From Microdochium bolleyi (lineage: Eukaryota; Ascomycota; Sordariomycetes; Xylariales; Microdochiaceae): a DNA stretch of 64,000 nt. Shown piece by piece: positions 11,129 through 20,920 of the stretch (positions are counted from its first letter, which is position 1; each line of letters begins with the position of its first letter). Location: NCBI GenBank assembly GCA_001566295.1, contig KQ964280.1:44407-108406 (forward strand), given 5' to 3'. Both the position numbers and the translations under genes were made by a program. The notes beneath the pieces were generated by a model. That model had not been told where the DNA came from and searched no databases. It saw only the letters and a program-made list of their open reading frames with translations.

Positions 11129-11930
11129 ATGGCGTCTTCTTCGTCATCCCAGACGCCACTGCTCTAGTTTGTCTCTCTACACCACGGCTTCTGCGTGCGC
11201 CGTCTCCTCAGAGTCGCGGGAATACAGCTCTGACCTCCCTTCTCTTCACAGCTCATGCATCGCGCATAACTCGACGATCCTCTCAGAATGCACCACCTCG
11301 GCATCGTCGCAAACATCGTCGCTGGCGTCACTCATCCTCCCCAAGATCGCCCACGACTCGCCGCAGAAGTTGACTTACACCCACGGCTCACACCACATCC
11401 ATTATATCTCCGAGGCGCCCTCCGCTCACCAGTCAAATGCCTCTGCCGGCGGCCTCACCTTCCTCGTCATTGCCGACTCCGCGCTCGGCCGCCGGGTGCC
11501 CTTCGGCTTCCTCTTCGAGATTCGCAAGCGCTTCTTTGAGGAATTCCCGTCCAGCACGACCGACTTCGACGACATGCCCAACTATGGTGCAGGGAGTTTC
11601 AACAGTGAGCTCAAGAGCCTGATGGTTGACTTTGGCACCACGAGCGGGGGCCGCGAGGACGCCATCTCCAACGTCAAGCGCGAGATGGACGACGTGCGCG
11701 GCATCATGACGCGCAACATCGAGGGCCTGCTCGAGCGCGGTGAGCGCATTGACCTCCTCGTTGATAAGACAGACCGCCTCGGCGGCAGCGCCCGCGAGTT
11801 CCGTGTCCGGAGCCGTGGGCTGAAGCGGCAGATGTGGTGGAAGAACGTCAAGCTAATGGCTCTGCTCGCGCTGGTGGTCATCCTGATCATCGCCTCGATT
11901 GTCATCGCGGTCAAGAACGCGGCCAGCTGA
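11129..11930 (+). CDS. nyv1: Longin-type R-SNARE, VAMP7/Nyv1 family
   Basis: Two exons, 11129-11166 and 11252-11930, give 238 aa; the join restores LLYSCIAHNSTIL at the start of the longin fold. The order is longin domain (about 10-130), R-SNARE coiled coil (about 145-205, with the zero-layer arginine in LLERGERIDLLVDKTDRL) and one C-terminal membrane anchor (LMALLALVVILIIASIVIAV). VAMP7/Nyv1 proteins form trans-SNARE bundles for fusion at vacuoles and late endosomes. The intron uses the less common donor GTTTGT, which is accepted because it is the only join that gives the family sequence and keeps the frame. It could also act in exocytic or endosomal steps, since filamentous fungi have few longin R-SNAREs. 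Confidence 0.92.
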
Positions 11931-12569
11931 AAGATCTGCCAGAGAGATCTGAGTGTTAGTGCCTACCCAGGAGGCATTACTCCAAGAAACAAGCATGGAT
12001 GGCTTATTTTATTCTTCGCTGCTTGAGCCTTTGATGGAGACTTTGGAAGCACAAAAGGGGGGCTGAGGCAGTTCTCATCGAGCCGAGCCCGCAAATCACG
12101 TCTTTTTCTTACATGTTTAGCATTTCCCGTTTCGACTTGAAGATCTATAATGTTACCGTATACCCAGTTGAACTACTACCTCCTCGTCACTCTGTCGACC
12201 ATTTCTTAGTGATATGGTGATCCACATACAGTCCTAGACAATAATCTGAAGCGCAAAATACAGACGTGGCACGCACTCCCAAGTTAATAGCCAGCGGGCA
12301 AGCAAATCGACTGTCCTTGAGATTTTGACACTCAATACGCCAGTATCCCAGTGGTATCAAGGTGTGATTTTCCTCTTGTCTACCTACCCGGTCTTCTACT
12401 GCAACAAACTCAGAATCTTCATGATCTCCATGAGGCGCAGCGACCGCAAACAGCCCAGCAGACTCCTCCAACGCCATACAACGTCAAACCCAAGAAAACA
12501 TGGCAGGATCGTATCGACCGGAAAAAGAACTGAGCCATTCCAGAAAACAGGACCACATCCCGGCAGTCG
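11931..12569. other. Intergenic, nothing firm
   Basis: This follows the R-SNARE stop. Near 12460-12533 the plus strand reads as a plausible basic C-terminus, but no start or upstream exon could be attached. I regard the stretch as 3' UTR plus unexplained DNA. Confidence 0.3.
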
Positions 12570-12998
12570 TCAGAGCCGCGGGACACTGCTCCCCTCTGCG
12601 CGCCGCCTCGTCTCGTGGTACATGTACCCGTGCGCGACCGGGTTGGTGAACATCGCACCGCCGCTGCCGCCGCCGACACTACCTCGTGGTGGTTGGGTGG
12701 ACGGCGAGCTCGCCGCCATGGGGAACGGCGTGCGCTGCAGCCGCTCCGTGAAGAACACTGGGTGCAGGCTGGACACGTCACGCGCGTGCGGCGGCGGCGG
12801 AGGTCCCGGCCGCAGTAATGATCCCGGGGAGCGCATCTTAATCGTGCTGTTGTATGTGACTGCCGGTGGTGTCACGGGAAGCATCACTGGAGATGCTGGC
12901 AGTCGGAGAGGCTCTGTTGCTGCTGCTGGAGCAAATCTGTCTGATGCTGGCCGGGATTCGTTGCCATCAGACGGACAGACGGCGGCGAAGCAGTCCAA
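12570..12998 (-). CDS. Possible hypothetical protein, Pro-rich, partial model
   Basis: A minus-strand frame of about 142 codons, open a further 20 codons or so upstream to about 13061, has the G/C-ending codon use of the real genes nearby. It encodes a Ser/Pro-rich peptide with a five-proline run and a more ordered end (FTNPVAHGYMYHETRRRAEG). There is no in-frame ATG at its upstream end, so a 5' exon would be needed and I could not place one with confidence. No family recognised. It may be spurious. Confidence 0.3.
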   Translation of the reverse strand: MDCFAAVCPSDGNESRPASDRFAPAAATEPLRLPASPVMLPVTPPAVTYNSTIKMRSPGSLLRPGPPPPPHARDVSSLHPVFFTERLQRTPFPMAASSPSTQPPRGSVGGGSGGAMFTNPVAHGYMYHETRRRAEGSSVPRL

Positions 12999-13061
12999 GC
13001 TTCGTTGGCGAGTAATGAGAGCTTCGGAGGGGGTCGCGCTTGCTGACCGCTGTTCTTCTTA

Positions 13062-13496
13062 AGGCGGTGATTTCTTGATTGATATGTACTGTGGAGAGAT
13101 GAGCCTCTATCATCGTCTACTCGAGGAGGCTTAGAGAAGGAGTGTGCGTTTGTGGAAAGTTGTTGCGGTCTCGACGTCTACCCTGGCTCCCTAGCTAACC
13201 CCGGCTTCCGAGGCTCTCTGTCTGGAGAGTGGTTGCCGATCGCAGCCCCGCTTGGAGCTGTCGGGACCTTGAGAGCTCTAGGGCCGAGTTGTGTCGTCAT
13301 ATTGAGCTACAGAAATGCATGCAGATTTCACAACCTGTAACCCGCCGGACACGAGTTGGTAGGTCGTGAGTGCAATACAGTAACTTGAGCACATTGGATC
13401 GACTATTTGCTGTAAGTAGTAGTGTATGCATTCACTTGGAGCTCCACAAAGGCCGCTATAGAGGATGAGCGAGTGCCAACAGGTCCTCGTGTCTTT
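13062..13496. other. Intergenic
   Basis: No gene seen. It probably includes the 3' UTR of the dehydrogenase gene ending at 13497 and the upstream region of the doubtful gene at 12570-12998. Confidence 0.4.
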
Positions 13497-14750
13497 TTAT
13501 TTCTTGTTCTTTCGCCTGGATGGCTTCTTTTCCGCTTCCTTGCCCTTCTTGATGGCATCCACGAGCGCCTCAATTTCTTCAGCTTGTTCTGCCTCTTTCT
13601 TCTGCTTCTCCTTTGCTTCCTGATCTTTCTTCTCCAGGTTCCTCAAAGCCGCCTGCTCCTTCTCCGTCTGTTCAATGAGCTTGTCGCTGGCTTCCCACAG
13701 CTTCTTCGCGATTCCCTCGTCCTTGATGTCCGTTCTGGCGAAATCCACCATCTGGCACTCCTTGATGAGCTGACCTCCCTCACCGCGAACCATGCTCGAC
13801 TCGAGCACCGCGTAAAGTATGGACTGTGCGCCCATCTCGGCACTTTTGAGGAAGAACCATGGCACGAAATACAAGCCGACGTAGCAAAAGAGGCCCCATA
13901 AGGTCCCTCTTGAGAGCCACCTTCGCATGCCGGGAGTCCTGCAGAGGCCTGGGTCGACGAAGATTACGCGCGAGGTCATAGGCAGCCCATCAGGTCGCTT
14001 ATATGTAGCCAAGTGCTTCTGGAATGCCTGACCAAAGACGAGCATGGCCAGTTTACTTCTCCCATATGCCTTGCCCGGGCTCCACTTGTTCTTGTCGAGC
14101 TCCTCGCTCAAGGACGGCGCTCCAATGTAGGATGAACACGTCGGGATGATGACGCGCACGTCTCGATCGAAAGGTTGTGCTCGAATGCCAGGGCTCAATA
14201 TGCCGAGAAGGTGAAAATTGGCAAGAAAGTTGACCATCCATGTTTCCTCGATCCCCTCAGCCGTCTGGACTCGCTTGCTGCCGGGAGGGGTGAGTGTGTC
14301 GGCGCAAAGGATGATCATGTCGAGGCGGCGTGGCGGGGCATTATCGATCCACTTCGTTGCGAACTGCCGGATGCTGTGCAGGGACGTCAGGTCGACTTGC
14401 TCGGCGTAGATCAGGTTGTTGTTGGTCGTTTCCCGCAGTTCGCCGATGTAGTCGGCTAAGAAAGGATTTGACGGAGGGAGCCGCGTCAGGAGCACGAGCT
14501 GCGCGCCTCGCCTAGCCAGATCTCTCGCGGCAGCTGCGCCGATGCCCGAAGTCGCACCGGTCATGATGATGACACGGCCGTGCATGTCGCGTGTCGCTGG
14601 GTTGAGAAAGCCATTGAGATACCGCTTGATGAAGAGGAGGACCACCAGAGAGACCAGGACAGTGACATTGCGCCACGGGTCTCGAAGGGAGTTGGGCACC
14701 CAGGTCGGAAGACCTTCGTGGGCAACGGCTGCCAAGAACTGGATAGGCAT
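13497..14750 (-). CDS. env9: Short-chain dehydrogenase/reductase, Env9-like
   Basis: Single exon, 417 aa; the first in-frame ATG is at 14750 (the frame is open slightly further but only from a TTG). A membrane segment (VTVLVSLVVLLFI, about 29-42) precedes a Rossmann fold with the cofactor motif TGATSGIG at 64-71 and the catalytic YGRSK near residue 230. The tail (about 360-417) is a Lys/Glu-rich probable coiled coil ending in a basic cluster. The arrangement resembles yeast Env9 (Yor246c), a lipid-droplet/vacuole-linked NADP-dependent oxidoreductase. The substrate is unknown. A 486-bp divergent promoter is shared with the G-patch gene. Confidence 0.85.
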   Translation of the reverse strand: MPIQFLAAVAHEGLPTWVPNSLRDPWRNVTVLVSLVVLLFIKRYLNGFLNPATRDMHGRVIIMTGATSGIGAAAARDLARRGAQLVLLTRLPPSNPFLADYIGELRETTNNNLIYAEQVDLTSLHSIRQFATKWIDNAPPRRLDMIILCADTLTPPGSKRVQTAEGIEETWMVNFLANFHLLGILSPGIRAQPFDRDVRVIIPTCSSYIGAPSLSEELDKNKWSPGKAYGRSKLAMLVFGQAFQKHLATYKRPDGLPMTSRVIFVDPGLCRTPGMRRWLSRGTLWGLFCYVGLYFVPWFFLKSAEMGAQSILYAVLESSMVRGEGGQLIKECQMVDFARTDIKDEGIAKKLWEASDKLIEQTEKEQAALRNLEKKDQEAKEKQKKEAEQAEEIEALVDAIKKGKEAEKKPSRRKNKK

Positions 14751-15236
14751 CTTTTCGCTGTTCCTCCTTCGAGCTGGCAATGATCGTGAGAGACGGGCAG
14801 ATGCTCAGGGCCTGTCCATATTCCGAGTCCGGCTCGGGCGGAGCAATGGGAAAATCGAGTTCCCGAAGACGTGGCAGAATAGGGAGAGAGCTGTTGCTGT
14901 GGATTGCAAACGCACGTCCGACAAGTGCTGGAGTGTAAGCTTACAAAGCCCTGTAGATCCACTCGCGTGCCTGCAATGTGGATCGGCCCGAGCCAGGACA
15001 ACCTGGAAATGCCTGAGGCATCCTTGGAACCTTGAAACTTCCACCAAGACCTTGCACGCTCTCAACCACAGGCAAACACCACAGTTCCTCAAGGCCAAGA
15101 CCTTGTGACGGGGGGGTCGCCAGCTCTTCGATATGCTCGAGCCAGATAGCTCTCGAGTCTGGCCTGTATGGGCCACATTTGACAGATACTGAACCATCAC
15201 ATTATTCTGTTTCTCTATCCCTGCCACTTCATCAGG
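14751..15236. promoter_or_regulatory. Divergent promoter, env9-like and G-patch genes
   Basis: A 486-bp region between two start codons facing outward. No coding sequence fits. It must contain both promoters. No factor site is claimed. Confidence 0.5.
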
Positions 15237-15914
15237 ATGCCGAACGACCAGGCACGAGAGTTTGGGGAGGATGTAGAGGATGAGATACCTCTTCAGCAAA
15301 AGCGGCCTTTCGGTTCAGGTCTAAGACGAACTCAGGTCGCCTTTGTACCCGCGTCAACCGGACCGCTCATCACGACGGATGAGGCTGCTACTGCCAAACC
15401 ATCAAGGTCAATTGCAGACATGTACCTCAGCCTTGTCCTGCCTAACCTCGCCGCCAAATCGACAGGAGAGGAGCCATTTGGTAGCCATCAGGATTCGATG
15501 GTCTGTGAAGTCTGCAAGCTCCCGATCAACGGAGATTTAGACCCAGCACCAAGACTTCACGAGGCCTCCATCGCACACCAACTCTGCCTTGCACATTCCC
15601 ACCCGCCATCTGCCCTGAATCGCTCTCGGATGGGTCTCAAGGTGCTTCAGACTCAAGGCTGGGACCCGGATTCTCGGGCTGGGCTCGGAACCGAAGGGCA
15701 GGGCATGGCCTACCCCATCAAAGCAAAGCCGAAGGATGACACCCTCGGTATTGGTGTCAAGGTGCCAAAGGACCTGCCGCCGAAAAAGGAAAAGCCGGCA
15801 AAGATGGATGCTGGTAGAGTCCGTAAGGCGGCGGCTGAAGACAGGAAACGGAATGATCGATTAAGACAGCAGCTATTCAGCAGTACAGATGTCGACAAGT
15901 ATCTTGGAAGTTAG
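15237..15914 (+). CDS. G-patch domain protein
   Basis: Single exon, 225 aa. The central part carries a CEVCKLPI cysteine pair (about 84-87), then a conserved HEASIAHQLCLAHSHPPSAL helix, then a G-patch (RMGLKVLQTQGWDPDSRAGL onward, ending near LGIGVKVP). The C-terminus is Lys/Arg-rich (about 180-215). G-patch proteins bind and stimulate DEAH-box RNA helicases. This fungal architecture resembles animal GPANK1 rather than the splicing factors Spp2 or Pxr1. An RNA-related role is inferred; the helicase partner is unknown. Start chosen as the first ATG of the frame. Confidence 0.85.
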   Translation: MPNDQAREFGEDVEDEIPLQQKRPFGSGLRRTQVAFVPASTGPLITTDEAATAKPSRSIADMYLSLVLPNLAAKSTGEEPFGSHQDSMVCEVCKLPINGDLDPAPRLHEASIAHQLCLAHSHPPSALNRSRMGLKVLQTQGWDPDSRAGLGTEGQGMAYPIKAKPKDDTLGIGVKVPKDLPPKKEKPAKMDAGRVRKAAAEDRKRNDRLRQQLFSSTDVDKYLGS

Positions 15915-16792
15915 GCCTTCAGTTAAGCTTTGAACAGAAGCATGCAACAAAGCCAAAGACCACGTGCGCCGTTCAAGCATGTCATGGCTCGTACAGAAAC
16001 CCAGGCATAGCCAACGGGCGCGGCGTTGCCGTCAGCATGTCTGAACGCGTGCGACGTCCATCGAACAAGCAACCTATGCCGCAATGTGCAACATCTTACC
16101 GGACATTGAGGCTCGTTAGATGTTTTGAACCACGGGGACATCGAGCGTTCCAAGCTCAGAGATGCCCAAAGTCTTGTGGATCACGTCACAGATATTACAG
16201 TACAATCCCGACACAATTGTACTCTGTAAAGATCGAGCATAAAAAGTAGTGGGGTTCGCAGTGCTGATGGAACTGCGCAGGGGCCGTGATGTGGTCCTCC
16301 GGCGAGTGTGCATGAGCTCTGTTCCAAGCTCATGCATTGACGTCGGCCTTGCTTGAAACCCCGCCATAGGGGAATGCCATCCCACTCCACCCTTTCAACC
16401 TGGAGCTTAACCGTGATCCAGGCCTCTAAACAGTATCCCTTACAACCACACCGTCATCGTCGCTTTCACACGAGATCGACCACCACCTCGAACACTGCGC
16501 TGCCGTCGCCGCCTGCATTTCCACCCCTATTGATCGCTCACCGACACCTTTGTATCTGCACTGCGACTCATTACGTGCCACGCAGCTGGTAGCTCCGCAG
16601 CGGAGGCTAGCTCAAGCTATCTCGACATTAACCACGGCGACTCTGCCGGACACACTGGGGCCTAGGGCCGCCGTTCGACTCCCGGACGACAGAGCAGGCC
16701 TTGACTGCTGCGCGCATTCCACAGGACATATTTGCGCGACAACTACCTCTACCTGACAAGGCGTGGTCGCAGGACGACTTCAGGCAGCAAAC
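15915..16792. other. Intergenic upstream of sec1
   Basis: No gene seen in these 878 bp. Short frames on both strands lack codon bias. It is expected to hold the end of the G-patch transcript and the sec1 promoter and leader. Confidence 0.45.
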
Positions 16793-19197
16793 ATGGGCAT
16801 CTCAATAATCGAGGAACAACGGGACTGTACGTTACCTGCTCGTATATTGCATCAGGGCTGGAGACTTGGAGACTGACGACTTGCTTGAACTCCGCCAGTG
16901 GTCCTCAACACAATAAAGCGCATCACTTCCGGTGACGTAAGTTTTGACATTCACTCTCTGGTGTTGATCCAGCTTCAGATCGGTGGAACTAATGCGTGGG
17001 ATCACATGTACAGTGGAAGGTCCTGGTCGTCGACGAGTCATCCAAACGCATCATAGACAATGTGCTCAAGGAGGACGACATTCTGAACCATAACGTTGCC
17101 AGTACGAAGCCTGCTACACCACCGACCTGACCAGCAGCTGACGCTACGCAGACATTGAACAAATAGAAGAGCGAAGAGACATGAACCCGACAATGGACGC
17201 AATTTATCTGGTATCACCACAGTCGCACATTGTAGACTGCCTTCTTGCCGATATCGATCGGAGGCGATATCGGCGCTGTTTCCTTGTCTGGACGACAGTT
17301 CTTGACCCTCAACTCCGGCGCAAAATCGACACGTCGCCGTTCGCAAAGCAGGCTATCGGTGGCTTCGAAACCCTCTCGATTGATTTCTTTCCACGAGAAT
17401 CCAATTTGGTCACGTTCAGAGACCCTTGGAGCTTTCCGATCTTGTACCACCCGGCATGCAATGGTCTCATCAGACAGCATATGGCTGATCTGGCACAAAA
17501 GGTATTGCCGTTCGCCTTTTTGTCGCACGCTCACTTGCTAAACTGTTCTGCAGATAACTGGACTGTGTGTCTCTCTTGGTGAATATCCCAAGGTCCGATA
17601 CTATCGCCCCAGAAATGCTACGCATGAGGCCAGTGTCCTCTGCTCTCACCTCGCACGCTTCATCTCGGAGGAGCTTGATGAGTACGCGCAATGGAATCCC
17701 GACTTTCCTCCACCGAGCTCGCGGCCACAAGGCGTGCTGCTGGTCACGGACCGTTCGATGGACCTCATGGCCCCAATCATCCACGAATTCACATATCAGG
17801 CGATGGCCTTCGATCTGCTCCCAATAAAAGACGGCGATAAGACCACTTTCCACATGACGGTCAACGAGAACACGCCTGAAGCGGAAGAGAAGGACTTGGA
17901 GCTAACAGACAAGGACAAGGTGTGGGTGGACAATCGTCACAGGCATATGAAGGACACCATCGACAAGCTCATGGGCGACTTCCAGAAGTTTCTGGACCAG
18001 AACCCTCACTTCAGAGACACGAACAATGCCACAAGCCTGAACGCCATCAAGGACATGATGGCAGGGCTTCCTCAGTTCCAGGAGATGAAGGAGACATACT
18101 CGCTGCATCTCTCCATGGCCCAGGAGAGCATGAACATTTTCCAGAACAACAAGCTGAACGAGATGTCGCCAGTCGAACAGAACATGGCCACAGGCACTGA
18201 CGAGGATGGCCGCAAGCCGAAGAACGTCCTGGACGAAGTCGTGCGGCTACTCGATGACGATGCCGTCAGGCCTGCTGATCGTCTACGTCTCCTCATCATG
18301 TATCTACTGTACAGAGACGGTGTCATCTCGGAAGATATCAAGAGGCTCTTGGCTCATGCCGCGCTACCTCAGTCTGACGGCGAAGTTATCGCAAACCTGG
18401 AGCTTCTCGGGGGACGCACGACTCGAGGGCTGAAGGACCCGAAACGGGAGCTTCCACCCCTGTTCCCACCCGAGCCAAAACAAGTTATCGATGAGGACAG
18501 CTATCTGTCGCGTTTCAACCCCACGATCAAAACCATGCTCATGAACCTCTGCAGAGGTACCTTGGACCAGACGACATTTCCCTATGTCAAACCGCCACTC
18601 GACCCGAATGAGGACGCCTTGATAGGACAAGGCTCGCTCCGGGGCGCCAAGCCAAGCTGGGCCGGCGCTGGGCGACGTGCTGCGGACAACAAACAAAGGA
18701 TCATGGTTTTCATGGCAGGAGGCGCGACATTTTCAGAAGCCCGATCTTGCTATGAAGTGGGGAACACAATGGGTCGCGATATCGTGATGGCGAGCAGCCA
18801 CATGCTGACGCCGGCTCTCTTCATTCGCCAGCTCGGGGATCTAAGTGTAGACAAACGACGACTAGATCTCCCTATGGAACGACCCGCGAAGAGAGCACCG
18901 GCTCATCTTTTCGAGCGGCCCGCGCCTCCCATGAGCTCGCAGCCTAGTGCTGGCCATGGCGCTCCCCCAGGACGACCCAGTGTGCCTGGTGGTCTTCCAA
19001 GCAGACCCGTTGGCGGTGGTGGCGGAAGTGGTCCGCCACCACCGACGCAGCAGATGGGCAATATGACGCTCAACTCTCGACCGAATGGTGCAGGCCACCA
19101 ACCAAGCCCATCAGTATCATCCGTAGACAAGCCGCACAAGCTGGAGAAGGAGAAGGAGAAGAAGAAACGCCACTTCTTTGGATCCAAGAAGGGCTAG
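16793..19197 (+). CDS. sec1: Sec1/Munc18-family exocytosis regulator
   Basis: Five exons, 16793-16826, 16899-16936, 17014-17101, 17152-17501 and 17554-19197, give 717 aa. The joins recreate the SM-protein N-terminus (MGISIIEEQRDLVLNTIKRI, then WKVLVVDESSKRI and DILNHNVANIEQIEERRD). Other hallmarks are IYLVSPQSHIVDCLL, LLVTDRSMDLMAPIIHEFTY and, near the end of the fold, MVFMAGGATFSEARSCYEV. Sec1 binds plasma-membrane syntaxin/Sso SNARE complexes and, with the exocyst, promotes vesicle fusion at growing tips. The last 100 or so residues are a Pro/Gly-rich, probably disordered extension with a basic KKKRHFFGSKKG end, as is common in filamentous fungi. The number of early introns is typical of SM genes. 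Confidence 0.95.
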
Positions 19198-19712
19198 TCA
19201 AAGGACTTGGGCAAGATCTGGTGTTCGGTTGGTACACTTTTATGTTGGCGCAAAATGTGCTTGGTCTAGACGGCATAGTTCCCTCGAGCAGTGCAAGCGA
19301 GGCGTTCTTGTCCGGTTTGTTGTCTTGTGCATGCTGCTGTAGAATAGCGAATCATAAACATGAGCATGAGATTACAAGAACAAGATGTATGAAACCGTGA
19401 CAGTGACTCTAGCAACGGCGTCCTAGCCTCGACTGCCAAACGATCAACTTACTCTGAGCACAATCACTGGCCGCCACACGGAAGCCATCTGCAAGATCGA
19501 GGTGCGATCCAGGCCACTTTTAGACGGTTGCTTGTAAGAGTGAAAGGAAATGCACTCAGGGCATGTGATGCTGACTCATTGTTCATTTAGTCTCGGTTTG
19601 CCGCCTTCGTGCATGCCTTGTGCAACCGATGCCGACCTGGGTATATGTACAGTTGTTGTTTCATGCTTCTCCTGCATTCTGCCGTCCACCCAGCAGTCAT
19701 CTAGTACTTTCT
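19198..19712. other. Convergent 3' region
   Basis: This lies between the sec1 stop and the stop of the minus-strand micro-exon gene. It includes a minus-strand TGTACATA element at 19644-19651, see findings. No gene seen. Confidence 0.5.
19644..19651 (-). promoter_or_regulatory. Pumilio-type 3' UTR element
   Basis: On the minus strand this reads TGTACATA, an exact match to the UGUANAUA core of Pumilio-family sites. It lies about 62-69 bases after the stop of the complex I-like gene, a usual place for such sites. Function is inferred from the motif only. Confidence 0.4.
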
Positions 19713-20380
19713 CTATGACTCGTCGCTGCTGCTGCTGCCCCTCTGCGCGGCCTCGTGTTCCCTGATCTGCTTGGTCCAGCTGTAGTCGCAGAAAGTAGGT
19801 TCAACCAGTCAGCCCTCTGAGTCACGGCGAAACGAGCCCGCATAACGCGCAATAACAAAAAAAGAAGGGATGTATGGAGAGGAATTCGGGCCAAACGCAC
19901 TATCGGCTGGGGTAGAACCGCCCGGGCTCGGGCATCTTGTGCCTGTGCTCATTGTCGGCGCTGAGCTTCCAGGTGAGGGCGCTGATGCCGGCGATGACGC
20001 CCATGAAGACGAACGTGTTGGCCCGCCAGTTCGAGGGCTGCGCGTACCAGCCGCCCGCGGGCGACCAGACGTGCTTGGGGTAACTAGGAACAATCGCGCA
20101 AAGGGTTAGGACCATGGTGCAGATGCAATGGCTCTGGGTGGTGGTGCTGATGCGTGCTGCTGATCGCTGTCGATATCCGCGTAGAGATGATTGAGCTACT
20201 TGTCGAAGTCGTCATCGTTGTCGTGCGTATGCGAGCGAGCTCGGCGTTATGTTCGTTCCCGTGCAGGCAGCGCATATTCAGTCGTGAGGAAGGAGACTTA
20301 CGGAACTCTAGGACCGCCACCCTGCGAAGCTTGTTAGATATTGCAAGGCATAGCAGATACATAGGACGCGGGCTTACCAT
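19713..20380 (-). CDS. Small single-TM mitochondrial protein, probable complex I accessory subunit
   Basis: Four coding segments: 20380-20378 (the ATG alone), 20321-20302 (20 bases), 20083-19901 and 19779-19713. Together they give 90 aa. Each intron has a good donor (GTAAGC, GTAAGT, GTGCGT) and a CAG/TAG acceptor, and only this combination keeps the frame and yields PYPKHVWSPAGGWYAQPSNW, one hydrophobic helix (FVFMGVIAGISALTW), then PEPGRFYPSRYWTKQIREHE and a Ser-rich end. The last intron splits what would otherwise be a stop codon after FYPSR. I recall this type as a fungal NADH dehydrogenase accessory subunit of the NUUM kind. That name is tentative; the mitochondrial inner-membrane single-span nature is more secure. 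The gene is divergent from mitoribosomal mL44. Confidence 0.8.
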
Positions 20381-20920
20381 TTTGACCGATGCTAATGAGA
20401 TGCGAGAGGTCGGAGGTGCTGTGTCAATGGACGTGGGCGGATTGAAGCTATTCTGTTCGAGCGGCTCAAGAGTGATGTCGTCGCTGGGTGCGAATTGGGA
20501 CCCGCCCGATTGGCCCTGGACGAAGCAGTGCGCAGCCGCCCGCCAGGTGCCCCTCTCAGCTCGGGCGGATCAGCTCGCAGCTGCCCAGGTGGCCAGCGAC
20601 CAGACTTTGGAGAGATGACCCTTGCTCGCACCGCTGTACTGGGGGGCACCCTCAATTGCATGCTGACTTAGCTTCCCGACACCAGCTCGAACTTTTTTCT
20701 CGATTCGCACACGACACGCCAAGATCGCGGCAACGACGACACCCACGGCGGCAATATCGACGACAACGGCGACGGCGACGACCTGCAGCACCACCGACAC
20801 TCCCGGTGCTCTCCCTGGTTTTGCTACCCGTCGAGCGCCCCCACCGGCAGAGTTTTGCAGCGTGTCCTGCATCGGCCGCTGCACCCCATAGTCGGCCTCC
20901 GACACGCAGCCACAGATACG
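20381..20920. promoter_or_regulatory. Divergent promoter of two mitochondrial-protein genes
   Basis: A 540-bp region between the ATG of the complex I-like subunit and the ATG of mL44. It contains two ATTGG (reverse CCAAT) boxes at 20494-20498 and 20509-20513, spaced 15 bp apart. CCAAT boxes bind the Hap/CBC complex, which in fungi controls many respiratory genes. No coding sequence fits the stretch. Confidence 0.55.

Noticed and set aside
10210..11373. A 387-codon plus-strand frame over the suv3 first exon and the R-SNARE start
   Set aside because: It is out of phase with the SNARE, overlaps a well-supported presequence exon on the other strand, and has no recognisable domain.
12351..12533. 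A short plus-strand frame ending in a basic, protein-like tail
   Set aside because: No start, upstream exon or codon bias supports it. It was left as an unexplained note in the intergenic entry.
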